Positions 1 through 6,564 are shown, numbered from the stretch's first letter. The stretch is 12,155 nucleotides of DNA from Actinomycetes bacterium (GCA_023427825.1 JAEZAI010000169.1:1-12155), one strand, 5' to 3'. Program-made: numbers and translations. Notes: generated by a model from the letters alone, not told the origin.

Positions 1-32
1 AGCTGAGCCTGGGTGAGCGAGAGAATGGCCAT
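1..32 (-). CDS. Start of an unidentified gene, cut by the window edge
   Basis: An ATG at 32-30 overlaps the TGA stop of the tail-like gene by one base (TGATG), the same coupling used elsewhere in this operon. The visible peptide is MAILSLTQAQ, continuing off the left edge. Ten residues are too few to assign a family. The support is the coupled start and the continuation of the leftward operon; nothing in the peptide itself identifies it. Confidence 0.45.
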   Translation of the reverse strand, partial: MAILSLTQAQ

Positions 33-595
33 CAGAACGGCAGCACCAGCAACTGGCGAGCGGACATCTGTGCGCCACTCGCAAACGCAACGGCGACGGG
101 CTCATCGGACAGGAAGCCCTCGACCCACGTGAACGTGGTGAGGCCCGGCGCCAGACCCGACAGGGACCTGACGTAGGTGATCGGGCCAGTGAACTGCTCG
201 TCTGGCGTGGTGTTGTCCCGCTGGTACCGCCACAGGCCTCCGTCGGACGGGGTGGCGATGTTGGGCGTGAACGAGTTGGCGCCGGTCTGCTTGACGCTCA
301 CGTGGCCGCTGATGAAGTTCAGGCCTGCGCCACCGAGCAGGTAGGCGAAGAACTGACACGTCGCGAAGACGAGCGCTGAACCCTTCGGAGAGATCACGGC
401 ATCGACCGCCAGCCCGCCGGTCGGCGTGACGTAGGAGTTGTAGGTCGACTGGTAGCTCGTGAAGTTGGTCGCCGACTGCGGCCCCAGCGTGCCGCCCGAC
501 ACCTGCGGGATGCGGGGCGTCTGCTCAAGGGTGCGCACGCGGCGCTCGAGGTCTTTGTACTGGTCGAGGAAGTCGGGGTCCTTCTCGCCGTTCAC
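32..595 (-). CDS. Phage tail-fibre / minor-tail-like protein
   Basis: The protein has 187 residues. Residues about 9-26 (FLDQYKDLERRVRTLEQ) form a short charged heptad-like stretch, as found at the N-terminus of many actinophage minor tail proteins, where it can trimerise or attach the fibre. Residues about 60-187 are rich in Gly, Thr, Ser and aromatics, with GLAPGLTTFT (147-156) and a C-terminus ARQLLVLPF. This resembles the beta-rich tip domain of tail proteins, which often has a GL.PG..TFT segment and a final hydrophobic strand. The role in adsorption is inferred from this pattern. The GTG start at 595 overlaps the stop of the upstream HTH gene (GTGA). It is odd to find a tail-type gene so close behind a small-terminase gene with no head genes between. 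It could instead be a decoy or a domestic structural protein. Confidence 0.55.
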   Translation of the reverse strand: MNGEKDPDFLDQYKDLERRVRTLEQTPRIPQVSGGTLGPQSATNFTSYQSTYNSYVTPTGGLAVDAVISPKGSALVFATCQFFAYLLGGAGLNFISGHVSVKQTGANSFTPNIATPSDGGLWRYQRDNTTPDEQFTGPITYVRSLSGLAPGLTTFTWVEGFLSDEPVAVAFASGAQMSARQLLVLPF

Positions 596-777
596 GAGGC
601 CACCGCCTCACAGCGAGCGACGACCTCACGGCGGATGAAGACGACCTGGCCGCTGTTCAGCACATGAGCAGGGAGCCGGCCCTGGCGAGCGGCTCGAAGC
701 ACAGAGCGCACGTGCACGCCGAGCTCGTCAGCCAGCTCCTGTGCCGTGAGGAACTCCGGCGCATTGGTTCCGTCCAT
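592..777 (-). CDS. Small AlpA/excisionase-like helix-turn-helix protein
   Basis: This 61-residue protein carries a MerR/HTH_17-type winged helix across most of its length: FLTAQELADELGVHVRSVLRAARQG (about 9-33) is the helix-turn-helix, and GQVVFIRREVVARC (about 43-56) is the beta-wing and following helix. Proteins of this size and fold act as excisionases (recombination directionality factors) or AlpA-type activators of satellites and prophages. Which of these it does cannot be told from sequence. The ATG at 777 places the HTH at the usual distance from the N-terminus; an in-frame GTG at 792 is an alternative. The stop overlaps the GTG of the tail-like gene. It lies far from the integrase, so a role in late-gene control is as likely as excision. 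Confidence 0.65.
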   Translation of the reverse strand: MDGTNAPEFLTAQELADELGVHVRSVLRAARQGRLPAHVLNSGQVVFIRREVVARCEAVAS

Positions 778-844
778 GGATCCATTGGACACTGCCGGTC
801 GCGGCGATTCTCCGGCCGGTGGGAGTTTGTGACGGCGTGCTGCG

Positions 845-1183
845 TCAGTTGTCGGGCAGAGCGCGGCAGGAGACGTCGATGGCCGCCTCAGGGCACGCAC
901 GCGCCCAGACGGCGAACTCGGCGGCGACGGTCGGCCAGAGCGAACCGTCCACCTCGGAGAGGCAGCGCAGCTTGTAGGCAGCGTGCAGCGTTCGGACCGC
1001 AGGCGTCATGAGGTGGGCATCGAGCTCCTCGTCGAGCTCCGAGATCCAGAGGCCGATCGGGTTGCGGAGGAAGTCCGCTGCGAGCTGCTCCTCGAACTCC
1101 TCGCGCTCGCGCTTGCGCTGCTCGCGCTTGGCGTCGCCGTGTGCGTGCAACTCGTCGTCGCTCCAGCCGGTGAAGTCGGTCAT
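845..1183 (-). CDS. Hypothetical protein, charged N-terminal helix
   Basis: This 112-residue protein is not recognised. Residues about 7-40 (SDDELHAHGDAKREQRKREREEFEE...) are strongly charged and probably a long helix or coiled coil. The rest is a mixed, probably helical domain with LWISELDEELDAHL and WPTVAAEFAVWARACPEAAIDV. Three cysteines do not form a zinc pattern. The ATG at 1183 overlaps the stop of the small-terminase gene as ATGA, so the two are very likely co-translated. That suggests a packaging-linked role, such as an accessory or modulator of terminase. This is inferred from position only. Confidence 0.6.
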   Translation of the reverse strand: MTDFTGWSDDELHAHGDAKREQRKREREEFEEQLAADFLRNPIGLWISELDEELDAHLMTPAVRTLHAAYKLRCLSEVDGSLWPTVAAEFAVWARACPEAAIDVSCRALPDN

Positions 1184-1743
1184 GACGGGTCTCCCTGCTC
1201 GTCGGTCTCAACGGGACTCCCGAGCAGTCCGTTGTTGATCTGCTCGGCGAGTGACATGCCGGTCAGGTGGACGACGCCGAGCTTCGCTCGGGCGACGACG
1301 CCGACGCCGAGGGCTTGCTCCGACTTGTACGCCATCGTGTCGGCGTCTCGGTACTGCCCGTTGGCTCTCTTGATCGCAGCGGACAGCCGGTCGCAAGCTC
1401 GCGAGTGGCCGGCGAGCTGCCGGTCGGTCATGCCCGATGTGTCAACCTCGACCAACTCGGCGTACCGCTGGCGAGCGCGAGTCATCTCCTCGAATGCCTC
1501 GTCCGCTGAGGCCGTCGCCTGGCACAGACGACGCAGGCGTGGCATGTCCTCGGGGCGCAGCACACGTAGCTCGATGAGAGCCGGGGCGTAGAGGTTCCAG
1601 TAGGCCGTAGCCCGCTCGTCGAGGTCCGGTGGCGGCGGCACCTCAACGATGCTTCCGCCAGCCGCGCTCGGCGACTGGAGGCTGCGGTTGGAGTTCGTGA
1701 GGCCGGTGCGCGCAGCGCCGAGGTCCCATCTGCCTCCGGGCAT
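1180..1743 (-). CDS. terS: Phage terminase small subunit, P27-like
   Basis: A 187-residue protein whose central part fits the P27 small-terminase pattern. It has a Pro-rich lead (VPPPPDLDERA, about 35-45), then YWNLYAPALIELRVLRPEDMPRL (about 49-70), which matches the family's W...P.L..LG.L...D...L helix pair. A further helical stretch follows (CQATASADEAF), and a final part begins at AKLGV. Small terminase recognises the packaging (pac or cos) site and hands DNA to the large subunit. No large terminase is visible; it may lie to the left or be supplied by a helper phage. The ATG at 1743 is chosen because GAGGAG lies about six bases upstream. The frame stays open upstream but offers no better start. 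The family call is moderate, since the sequence is divergent. Confidence 0.6.
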   Translation of the reverse strand: MPGGRWDLGAARTGLTNSNRSLQSPSAAGGSIVEVPPPPDLDERATAYWNLYAPALIELRVLRPEDMPRLRRLCQATASADEAFEEMTRARQRYAELVEVDTSGMTDRQLAGHSRACDRLSAAIKRANGQYRDADTMAYKSEQALGVGVVARAKLGVVHLTGMSLAEQINNGLLGSPVETDEQGDPS

Positions 1744-1787
1744 CAGAGACTCCTCGTTTCGGGGCGCGTCGAAGCTGAGGTCTGCAT
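1743..1787 (-). other. Possible 14-codon leader ORF coupled to the small terminase
   Basis: An ATG at 1787 follows GGAGG with a nine-base spacer and opens a short frame (MQTSASTRPETRSL). Its TGA overlaps the terminase ATG as TGATG. The helicase gene ends at 1808, so this mini-ORF fills the gap between two operon genes. It may couple translation or simply be chance, as the terminase has its own GAGGAG site. Confidence 0.3.
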
Positions 1788-1807
1788 TGCGTTCTCCCTC
1801 CGAGGAG

Positions 1808-3472
1808 CTAGATCGAGTCGGTGGCCGAGGTCTTGACGCGGCGCAGTGATGGCACGACTGCGGCCGCTGCCTTGCCCGCCGTCGATGACGGGTCATCGAG
1901 CTTCATCGAGCTCAGCATCGTTCGGGCCATTGGGTCTGGGTCCTGCCACTTGCGGGACTTCTTCCATCCCTTGACCTTGACGTAGTCCCGCAGGTCTCGG
2001 GCGAACGGCGTCCAGCTCACTCCGCCAAGCGCCTCCACCTTGACCCGGATCTCGGCGACGAGCACGCCGTCGAGGTCGTCGTCGGGCTGCTCAACCTTCT
2101 CGAACCCAAGTACAGCGAGCGTCGACTCGACCTCGTCGTAGCCAGAATCGAACAGGCGCGCCGTGGAGATGACGACAGCGGGCGGCGGATCGGGGAACTC
2201 GGAGGCGTGTGCCAGCACGAGCGCGAGGAGTTCGTCGTCGCAGTCCTGGCAGGCCTTCGCCAACTCGATGTTGTGGGCATCGTCGTGGAAGTCGGCGGCA
2301 GTCTCGGCGACCTTGAAGCGGCGCAGCGTGGGTCCGTCGAGCTTGTAGCTGTCGACGTTGCCCGAGCCCATGCACTGAGCGGTGATGGAAATGGTGCGGC
2401 CCTTCTCTCCCTTTGCCGAGACGGGGATCGAGGTGCGCGCCCCGCCCGTCATGGCCTGGAACAGCTCGTTGGGCCGACCTTCCTTCGGGAGCTCGTCGAT
2501 CCACACGAAGTGAGCCCGCTCCAAGGGCATGAGGCTGTCGGTGTGCCCTGCCGCTCGGATGTTGCCGACGAGCTTGTCTCCGGTGATCTGCGCAGCGAAG
2601 CCCATCTGTCGGTGCGCCGAGCCGTCGAAGCCCATCATGCGGGCGACGGCGAAGCCGAAGGTGGACTTGCCCGTGTCGTGATCACCACGCAGCAGGAGGA
2701 AGTCCTTGGTCGGCGTGCCGTTGAACGACCAGCCGATGTAGCGCAGCAAGTAGCGGATGACGTCGGCATCGCCGGACGTGAACGCCACCATGAACCGAAC
2801 CCAGGGGTTGTGCCCTGCGTAGGTAGCCGGTTCAGAGCACACCTGGTCCCAGTCGACTGGCTCTGGCTCGATGTAGTGCGACGGGAGTCGTCGGGTCAGC
2901 CACCAGTCGGGGTCGGAGTCGGCGGGCTCGATGCGGGCCGAGGTCTTGAGGTCGACGACACAATCGCTCAGCGGCAACTTGTGATGGCTGCCAATCGGGT
3001 TGAGCTCGCTTGCTCGCACGACCGGCAGCTGCGTGAGCAGCAGCTTGACCACCGCTTCTTGGAAGCGCAGGTCATTGGCCCGCTCCGCCAGCTTGGCCAG
3101 CTCGGTGCCCCGGGTCGTGCGCTGTGTGAGCTGGGCGCTGGTGGCGGTCAGCGAGATGGACTCGGCGTAGATCAGGCCCTGGGCATAGCGGACGATCTCG
3201 CCGAGTCGGCGGAACTGGGTAAGCGACGGCTCGTACTCGGACCAGCGGCCCTTCGACGTGCGGAACTCAAGGATGATCGGCTGCTGGTCAACACGGCGTA
3301 GGAAGGCGTACGGCTCGCCGTGTCGCTCGCCAGTCCACGCGTCGAGGATCCGGTCGACAAACGCCTGCTGACCCGTATCGGCGAACTTGCCGTCGACCCA
3401 CTCGCGGGGCGCCAGATCACGCCACCAGTCAGCGCGAGCTGGCGGTCGGATCGGCGTGGTCCAGTTGCTCAT
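1808..3472 (-). CDS. SF3 helicase, P4/D5 phage-plasmid primase family
   Basis: This 554-residue protein has the D5/P4-type superfamily-3 helicase arrangement. A D5_N-like region contains the hallmark segment SDCVVDLKTSARI...DWWLTRRLPSHY (about 169-200). It is followed by Walker A GDHDTGKST (263-271), Walker B HFVWIDE (321-327), a sensor-type ISITAQCMGSGN (361-372) and the arginine pair GPTLRR (380-385). Such enzymes form hexamers that unwind the origin of phages, satellites and plasmids. I see no prim-pol or TOPRIM motif in the first 100 residues, so priming activity is doubtful. It overlaps the upstream gene by one base (TGATG). The GTTCC array at 5031-5270, upstream in the same operon, is a plausible loading site. 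The helicase family is secure; the partner origin is inference. Confidence 0.9.
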   Translation of the reverse strand: MSNWTTPIRPPARADWWRDLAPREWVDGKFADTGQQAFVDRILDAWTGERHGEPYAFLRRVDQQPIILEFRTSKGRWSEYEPSLTQFRRLGEIVRYAQGLIYAESISLTATSAQLTQRTTRGTELAKLAERANDLRFQEAVVKLLLTQLPVVRASELNPIGSHHKLPLSDCVVDLKTSARIEPADSDPDWWLTRRLPSHYIEPEPVDWDQVCSEPATYAGHNPWVRFMVAFTSGDADVIRYLLRYIGWSFNGTPTKDFLLLRGDHDTGKSTFGFAVARMMGFDGSAHRQMGFAAQITGDKLVGNIRAAGHTDSLMPLERAHFVWIDELPKEGRPNELFQAMTGGARTSIPVSAKGEKGRTISITAQCMGSGNVDSYKLDGPTLRRFKVAETAADFHDDAHNIELAKACQDCDDELLALVLAHASEFPDPPPAVVISTARLFDSGYDEVESTLAVLGFEKVEQPDDDLDGVLVAEIRVKVEALGGVSWTPFARDLRDYVKVKGWKKSRKWQDPDPMARTMLSSMKLDDPSSTAGKAAAAVVPSLRRVKTSATDSI

Positions 3473-4080
3473 CAGATGTCGTCCTCCAGCGCCGGGAACT
3501 TGCCGGACTCGATCAACTGGCCGAGTGTGACGTGGTTCGAACGGTGCTCCGGCAGGTCAGCCACCTCGCTGACGGTGACTCGGACGTCCGAGGACCGAAG
3601 AGCCCGAAGGACGGGTGACGGAGTGGCGAGGTGCAGCGGGTGCGCCGGAAGTTGTGCGGCACCCAGCTCGGGGAACTCGATGCCCTTGGACTCGAACCAC
3701 TCGACCGCATCGGTGACGTAGCGCTCCACGCTGAGCGGGACGGCCTGGCGCTCAGCTTCGGACGGCGCAGCGAGGCGCTCACGGATGACCGAGTCCGGTT
3801 CGCCGCAGTCGGACTCCCAGACGAACCGTGGCGTCACGCCGTCACGCTCGATCCGCTCCACGCCGTACCGAGCGATGCAGGCGGTCGGCCAGCAGCACGG
3901 ACAATTGATGACGACGACTGGCGCGTCGTCGTGGACCGCCGCTTGAGCGGTGTAGGTCGGCGCCGAGGCCTCGGGCCATGCGTCGTTGATGATCTGCACG
4001 GCCGAGGTGAGCTGGGCCTGTACGGCGTCGATTCGACGCTGCACGAGCAAGTCGGGCTCGGGGTCGTTGTACGGTTGCAT
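3472..4080 (-). CDS. Hypothetical protein with a Cys cluster, upstream of helicase
   Basis: The protein has 202 residues and belongs to no family I recognise. Residues about 1-35 are acidic and helical. Around residues 59-70 lies NCPCCWPTACIA, with four cysteines in ten residues, and a further Cys follows in WESDCGE, so metal binding is possible. The C-terminal third (VRVTVSEVADLPEHRSNHVTLGQLIESG) resembles a small helical or HTH-like module, but not convincingly. The ATG at 4080 has AAGGA six bases upstream. It lies between an HTH gene and the helicase and overlaps the latter by one base, so a replication-accessory role (loader or origin binder) is the simplest guess from position. Confidence 0.65.
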   Translation of the reverse strand: MQPYNDPEPDLLVQRRIDAVQAQLTSAVQIINDAWPEASAPTYTAQAAVHDDAPVVVINCPCCWPTACIARYGVERIERDGVTPRFVWESDCGEPDSVIRERLAAPSEAERQAVPLSVERYVTDAVEWFESKGIEFPELGAAQLPAHPLHLATPSPVLRALRSSDVRVTVSEVADLPEHRSNHVTLGQLIESGKFPALEDDI

Positions 4081-4109
4081 TCTGGTCCTTCTGGGAGTGG
4101 ACCCTCAGC

Positions 4110-4137
4110 CGAGCGGCTGCCTGCGGGCGGCCGCTCG
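4110..4137. repeat. Inverted repeat upstream of the Cys-cluster gene
   Basis: CGAGCGGC (4110-4117) and GCCGCTCG (4130-4137) are perfect 8-base arms around a 12-base loop, about 30 bases before the ATG at 4080. There is no T-run on either strand, so it is not a typical intrinsic terminator. It could be a leader hairpin or operator. Confidence 0.45.
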
Positions 4138-4170
4138 TCGCATGTACGGACGGGGTTTCAAGGGTACGGA

Positions 4171-4216
4171 GCGAGGGCCGCAAACGGACCTGGAGTGAAC
4201 GAGGAACGGCCCTCGC
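4171..4216. repeat. 10-bp inverted repeat just after the HTH gene
   Basis: GCGAGGGCCG (4171-4180) and CGGCCCTCGC (4207-4216) are perfect 10-base arms around a 26-base loop, starting 11 bases past the stop of the HTH gene. There is no T-tract. It may be a partial terminator or attenuator that lowers transcription into the replication genes, or an RNA-processing hairpin. Confidence 0.5.
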
Positions 4217-4226
4217 CCCGAGAGCT

Positions 4227-4925
4227 TCAGGCGGCAAGCGCCCGGGCGATAGCGGTGGACCGGAAGTACAGCGTCCGACCGATCTTCTTGGCGGGCGCCG
4301 GGAGCTCTCCACGATCGACGGCTCGACGGACCCACTGCTTGTCTCGGCCGAACACCTCGGCGACGTCGGACAGGCTCACGAGGAACCCGTCGGACGGCTC
4401 CCGGCGGACGGCACCTTCGGGCAGCTCCGCATCGGCGTCGAGGCTGGGCTGCTGTGCGAGTAGGGCTTCGAGGCGCCGAGCACCGTTCGCGCGCTGGCCC
4501 CGGGCTGCGGCGATGACGACTCGGACGTAGTCCTCGTACGGCACCTCGCCCTCGTAGCCGATACCGCCAGCGTCTCGGCGGGTCTCTTCGAGGATGGCGA
4601 GCGCCTCATCCTCCGGCGTGAGCAGCTCGGCACCGCTCGACAAGTCGTGGGCGGCCAGGACGGGGTGCACTGGCACGCCGTCACGCAGGAAGATCGGCCA
4701 GTACCGCTCGCCATTGTCGTCGACCTCGGTGGGGACGGCGTGGGCGCCGGGCTCGTCGCCCTGCGGCTTGCGCCACTCGGGTCGGCGGTCGACCTCGCCG
4801 CCGGACCGAGAGGCGAGACGCAACACGGTGGTGTGGATGGACTCGACCATCTCGATGACCTTGACGTCGCTGCCAGTCGGCGGTGCGATGTCGGGTCGCT
4901 GCGCCGTGTAGGTGATGGATGACAT
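4227..4925 (-). CDS. Regulator-like protein with C-terminal helix-turn-helix
   Basis: The protein has 232 residues, of which the last 55 form an HTH_17/MerR-like DNA-binding domain: FLVSLSDVAEVFGRDKQWVRRAVDRGELPAPAKKIG is the helix-turn-helix and start of the wing, and RTLYFRSTAIARAL the wing and last helix. The first 175 residues are unrecognised. They include YWPIFLRDGVPVHPVL and an acidic helical part (TPEDEALAILEETRRDAGG) that could mediate oligomerisation or bind an effector. The ATG at 4925 follows GAGGT by about six bases. It is the first gene of the leftward replication-packaging operon and sits next to the GTTCC array, so it may bind those repeats as an initiator or autoregulator. 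That binding is inference; the HTH is seen in the sequence. Confidence 0.7.
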   Translation of the reverse strand: MSSITYTAQRPDIAPPTGSDVKVIEMVESIHTTVLRLASRSGGEVDRRPEWRKPQGDEPGAHAVPTEVDDNGERYWPIFLRDGVPVHPVLAAHDLSSGAELLTPEDEALAILEETRRDAGGIGYEGEVPYEDYVRVVIAAARGQRANGARRLEALLAQQPSLDADAELPEGAVRREPSDGFLVSLSDVAEVFGRDKQWVRRAVDRGELPAPAKKIGRTLYFRSTAIARALAA

Positions 4926-4948
4926 GCTGGGACCTCGTTGTGGGAATG

Positions 4949-4978
4949 ATTCTCAGTGACTCTGAATGAACCGTACAA
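4949..4978 (-). promoter_or_regulatory. Candidate promoter of the leftward operon
   Basis: Read leftward, TTGTAC (4978-4973) and GAGAAT (4954-4949) are spaced by 18 bases and resemble a housekeeping promoter. Transcription would start some 15-20 bases before the ATG at 4925. The -10 region shares ATTCTCAG (plus-strand 4949-4956) with the operator-like palindrome at 7103-7122, and lies in the broken dyad CTCAG-N5-CTGA, so common repression is possible. Confidence 0.45.
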
Positions 4979-5471
4979 CGGGTCCGAGGCCAATTCCCGG
5001 AGCGAGGCTCAGGCACTCCTGCCCGAGGCCTGTTCCCATGTTCCGTGGTTTCGAGCCTCCTATTCCCCTATAGCGCTTGAGTCGCCTCTGGAGGCCAACT
5101 GGAAGACCCCAACTACTTCATATACCGATTCACGGAACAGCGGAACAGGATCAGGGGATAGCAAGGGTGGCAAGGGCCAGGGCCTGTTCCGTAGTGGCTC
5201 AGATCGCAGAACAACGGTGGAACCGGGAACGGATCCAGTTCCGTGTTCCCAACCCGTTCCGTCCAGTTCCGAGGCCGAATCGCACCGACGACAGAAACTG
5301 CTTCCTGCGGAGGGATCACGGCTCTACGCCACGCGCAAACGAAAGCGCGGCGTGGGGGCTGGGCCTGTCGCGCCGACAGTCGCGGCCGCGTCCGAGCACT
5401 GTGCCCTCCTCACCGCACCGCATCGCCAGCGCAGTGGCTGGCCAGCCCTCGGCGGATGTGTGTGCTGTCGA
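4979..5471. other. Gene-poor region with repeat array, candidate origin
   Basis: I find no convincing gene in these roughly 490 bases. Short frames here have poor GC bias at third positions compared with neighbouring genes. The stretch holds the GTTCC array (5031-5270), AT-richer patches at about 5059-5073 and 5111-5131 that could melt, and a tight palindrome CTGTCG-CGC-CGACAG (5365-5379). It lies upstream of the replication operon, so it is the best candidate in the window for the element's replication origin or main control region. Confidence 0.5.
5031..5270. repeat. Array of eleven GTTCC/GGAAC motifs (iteron-like)
   Basis: GTTCC occurs forward at 5032, 5040, 5186, 5238, 5245, 5256 and 5266, and as GGAAC at 5134, 5142, 5219 and 5226. 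The extended form is near CCNGTTCCGTG. Two copies at 5133-5148 are an exact tandem of CGGAACAG, and its reverse complement CTGTTCCG recurs at 5184-5191. Several spacings are 7-8 or 10-12 bases. By base frequency about half a copy of this 5-mer would be expected here. The form suits binding sites for an initiator or repressor in an origin or operator. Confidence 0.7.
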
Positions 5472-5756
5472 TCAGGGAGGACCAGGCGCTGGCGGCGCCG
5501 GCACGGTCGAGCTCGGCGTCGTAGGTACGAACGGGTGCTGCTTGAACCAGTCCTGCACCCACGCAGTGACCATCGCTGTCCGCTCCGCTGCGATGTCCTT
5601 CGCTGCATCGACCACGAGTTGCGGGTTGAGCAGGCAGACCAACAGCACCACCGTGCTCCACGCCTTCTTGGCCCGCTTCGACAGCTTCGAGAACCCGAGC
5701 GCGCACAGCACGAGGAGGGCCAGCCCCACTCGCCCGTCCAGCTCGATGATGTTCAC
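5472..5756 (-). CDS. Small two-helix membrane protein, holin-like in form
   Basis: This 94-residue protein has two predicted membrane segments, GLALLVLCALGF (about 11-22) and WSTVVLLVCLLNPQLVV (about 33-49), joined by a basic turn (SKLSKRAKK). An amphipathic stretch (AAERTAMVTAWVQDWFKQH) and a Pro-rich tail follow. Class II holins have this size and two-helix form, but many small phage membrane proteins do too, and no endolysin gene is visible. The start is GTG at 5756, with no strong ribosome binding site. An upstream frame ending in a GTGA overlap (…SAMMRA) might couple to it but has no clear start of its own. The gene lies leftward between the zinc-ribbon gene and the repeat array. Function is unknown; membrane location is well supported. 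Confidence 0.55.
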   Translation of the reverse strand: MNIIELDGRVGLALLVLCALGFSKLSKRAKKAWSTVVLLVCLLNPQLVVDAAKDIAAERTAMVTAWVQDWFKQHPFVPTTPSSTVPAPPAPGPP

Positions 5757-5850
5757 GCCCGCATCATCGCCGAGCCCTGCGACAGTGCCTCGTCACCAGT
5801 GGCCGCCAGAACTCTGCACGTACAGCGGTGTGCAGACCATCGTCTGAGCG

Positions 5851-5880
5851 CACCCGGGACCGCCCACGAGGTCCCGGTGG
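5851..5880. terminator. GC-rich hairpin upstream of the membrane-protein gene
   Basis: CCGGGACC (5854-5861) and GGTCCCGG (5870-5877) are perfect 8-base arms with an 8-base loop, flanked by further partly pairing CACC/GGTGG. There is no clear T-run. The form is like the actinobacterial GC-hairpin terminators, and it separates the leftward membrane gene from the rightward zinc-ribbon gene. It may insulate or act as a leader hairpin. Confidence 0.4.
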
Positions 5881-5921
5881 CTTCCAGCGGCGATTGGCCA
5901 GACGCCACGGCCGTAGATCCT

Positions 5922-5947
5922 TATGCTGTCGAACGCTCAGAGGAGGG
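5922..5947 (+). promoter_or_regulatory. Probable -10 box and strong ribosome binding site
   Basis: TATGCT (5922-5927) is a good -10 candidate; no clear -35 is seen. AGGAGGG (5941-5947) lies seven bases before the GTG at 5955, which sets that start. The stretch TATGCT..GAACG..CAGAGGAGGG resembles TATTCT..GAACG..CTGAGGAAGG ahead of the gene at 7134. Confidence 0.45.
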
Positions 5948-5954
5948 TGGGACA

Positions 5955-6296
5955 GTGGGATTCTTCGACAGGCTGGTGAGTGCGATCCGTCCGAGCTCGG
6001 AGCCGCAGTGCCCGACCTGTGGCTCGACGTTGGACGGCGAGGAGTTGATCGAGGGTTCCTACTGGTGCGACACGTGCGGCGTGATCGTCGTGGACCGTGG
6101 TGGCGACTTGCTTCTCGCGCCGCCAGGTTCTCCGCTCCTCGGCGTTGGGAGATCGGCAGATGACTGCGGCGCCTGCCAGTCGTCTCTGAGCGGTGGCACC
6201 TCGTACATGCCGTACGAGGATGGCAGCAACACGCACGCGTACATCATCTGCCCGTCATGCGGGGCGGAGAACATCCGCGACGGCTTCGGCGAGTAG
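5955..6296 (+). CDS. Small protein with two zinc-ribbon motifs
   Basis: The 113-residue product has four CxxC pairs: CPTC (19-22), CDTC (38-41), CGAC (71-74) and CPSC (99-102). They should form two zinc ribbons, each holding one metal ion. The N-terminus VGFFDRLVSAIRP is an amphipathic helix. Zinc-ribbon proteins of this kind bind nucleic acid or protein partners, and no catalytic motif is visible. The GTG at 5955 is chosen for its AGGAGGG site; the frame is open far upstream, but that part lacks protein character and contains the promoter. It runs against the main operon and ends at a bidirectional hairpin terminator, so it is a single-gene unit, perhaps regulatory or an accessory (cargo) gene. 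Confidence 0.7.
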   Translation: MGFFDRLVSAIRPSSEPQCPTCGSTLDGEELIEGSYWCDTCGVIVVDRGGDLLLAPPGSPLLGVGRSADDCGACQSSLSGGTSYMPYEDGSNTHAYIICPSCGAENIRDGFGE

Positions 6297-6312
6297 GAGC
6301 CGCCCGCGCAAA

Positions 6313-6337
6313 GGCCCCGGCCACGACGACCGGGGCC
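6313..6337. terminator. Bidirectional hairpin terminator
   Basis: GGCCCCGG (6313-6320) and CCGGGGCC (6330-6337) are perfect 8-base arms with a nine-base loop. The stem is preceded by AAA and followed by ACTT. It sits between the converging stops of the zinc-ribbon gene (6296) and the leftward gene ending at 6358, as expected for a terminator serving both. Confidence 0.7.
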
Positions 6338-6357
6338 ACTTGCTCGGACGACGGAGA

Positions 6358-6564
6358 TCACGCCAAGCGCACCACCCCACCGTCGTCGAAGTAGTGCAAC
6401 AAGGTGTACGTGCCATCGTGCCGCCAGCCGATCACTGCCACCTCCGAGGCCACGACGTCAACGTCCAGCTCGACTGCGGCTGTCAGGTCCTGGACGACGC
6501 CGACTAAGCCATCGCCCTGCTCGCCGGTCGTCGGCCGTCCGACGACAGCGTTATCGACGCTCAC
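6358..6564 (-). CDS. Small hypothetical protein coupled to upstream gene
   Basis: The 68-residue product is not recognised. It starts at GTG 6564, overlapping the upstream stop as GTGA, and ends just before the bidirectional hairpin. The sequence has a well-folded look, with alternating hydrophobics (LTAAVELDVDVVASEVAVIGWRHDGTYTLLHYFDDGGVVRLA) that suggest a small mostly beta domain. No metal site or HTH is visible. The overlap implies that it is made together with its partner, perhaps as a two-protein complex; a toxin-antitoxin or regulator pair is possible but unproven. Confidence 0.6.
   Translation of the reverse strand: MSVDNAVVGRPTTGEQGDGLVGVVQDLTAAVELDVDVVASEVAVIGWRHDGTYTLLHYFDDGGVVRLA

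Noticed and set aside
2207..3301. 364-residue rightward frame opposite the helicase
   Set aside because: It is antisense to a gene with intact Walker A and B motifs, has no recognisable domain, and is explained by GC bias.
5113..5399. Two small leftward frames (5316-5399 with GGAGG before its GTG, and 5113-5319 overlapping it as GTGA)
   Set aside because: The start signals are tempting, but third-position GC is low for this element, the second frame runs through the repeat array, and the peptides look unstructured. Ribosome profiling would settle it.
5793..5840. Short leftward frame MVCTPLYVQSSGGHW before the membrane gene
   Set aside because: It has no ribosome binding site, is only 15 codons long, and is not coupled to the next gene.
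4956..6296. 446-residue rightward frame covering the repeat array and the zinc-ribbon gene
   Set aside because: Only the last 113 residues look like protein and have a ribosome binding site. The rest crosses the repeat array and the antisense of the membrane gene, and stays open only because of high GC.
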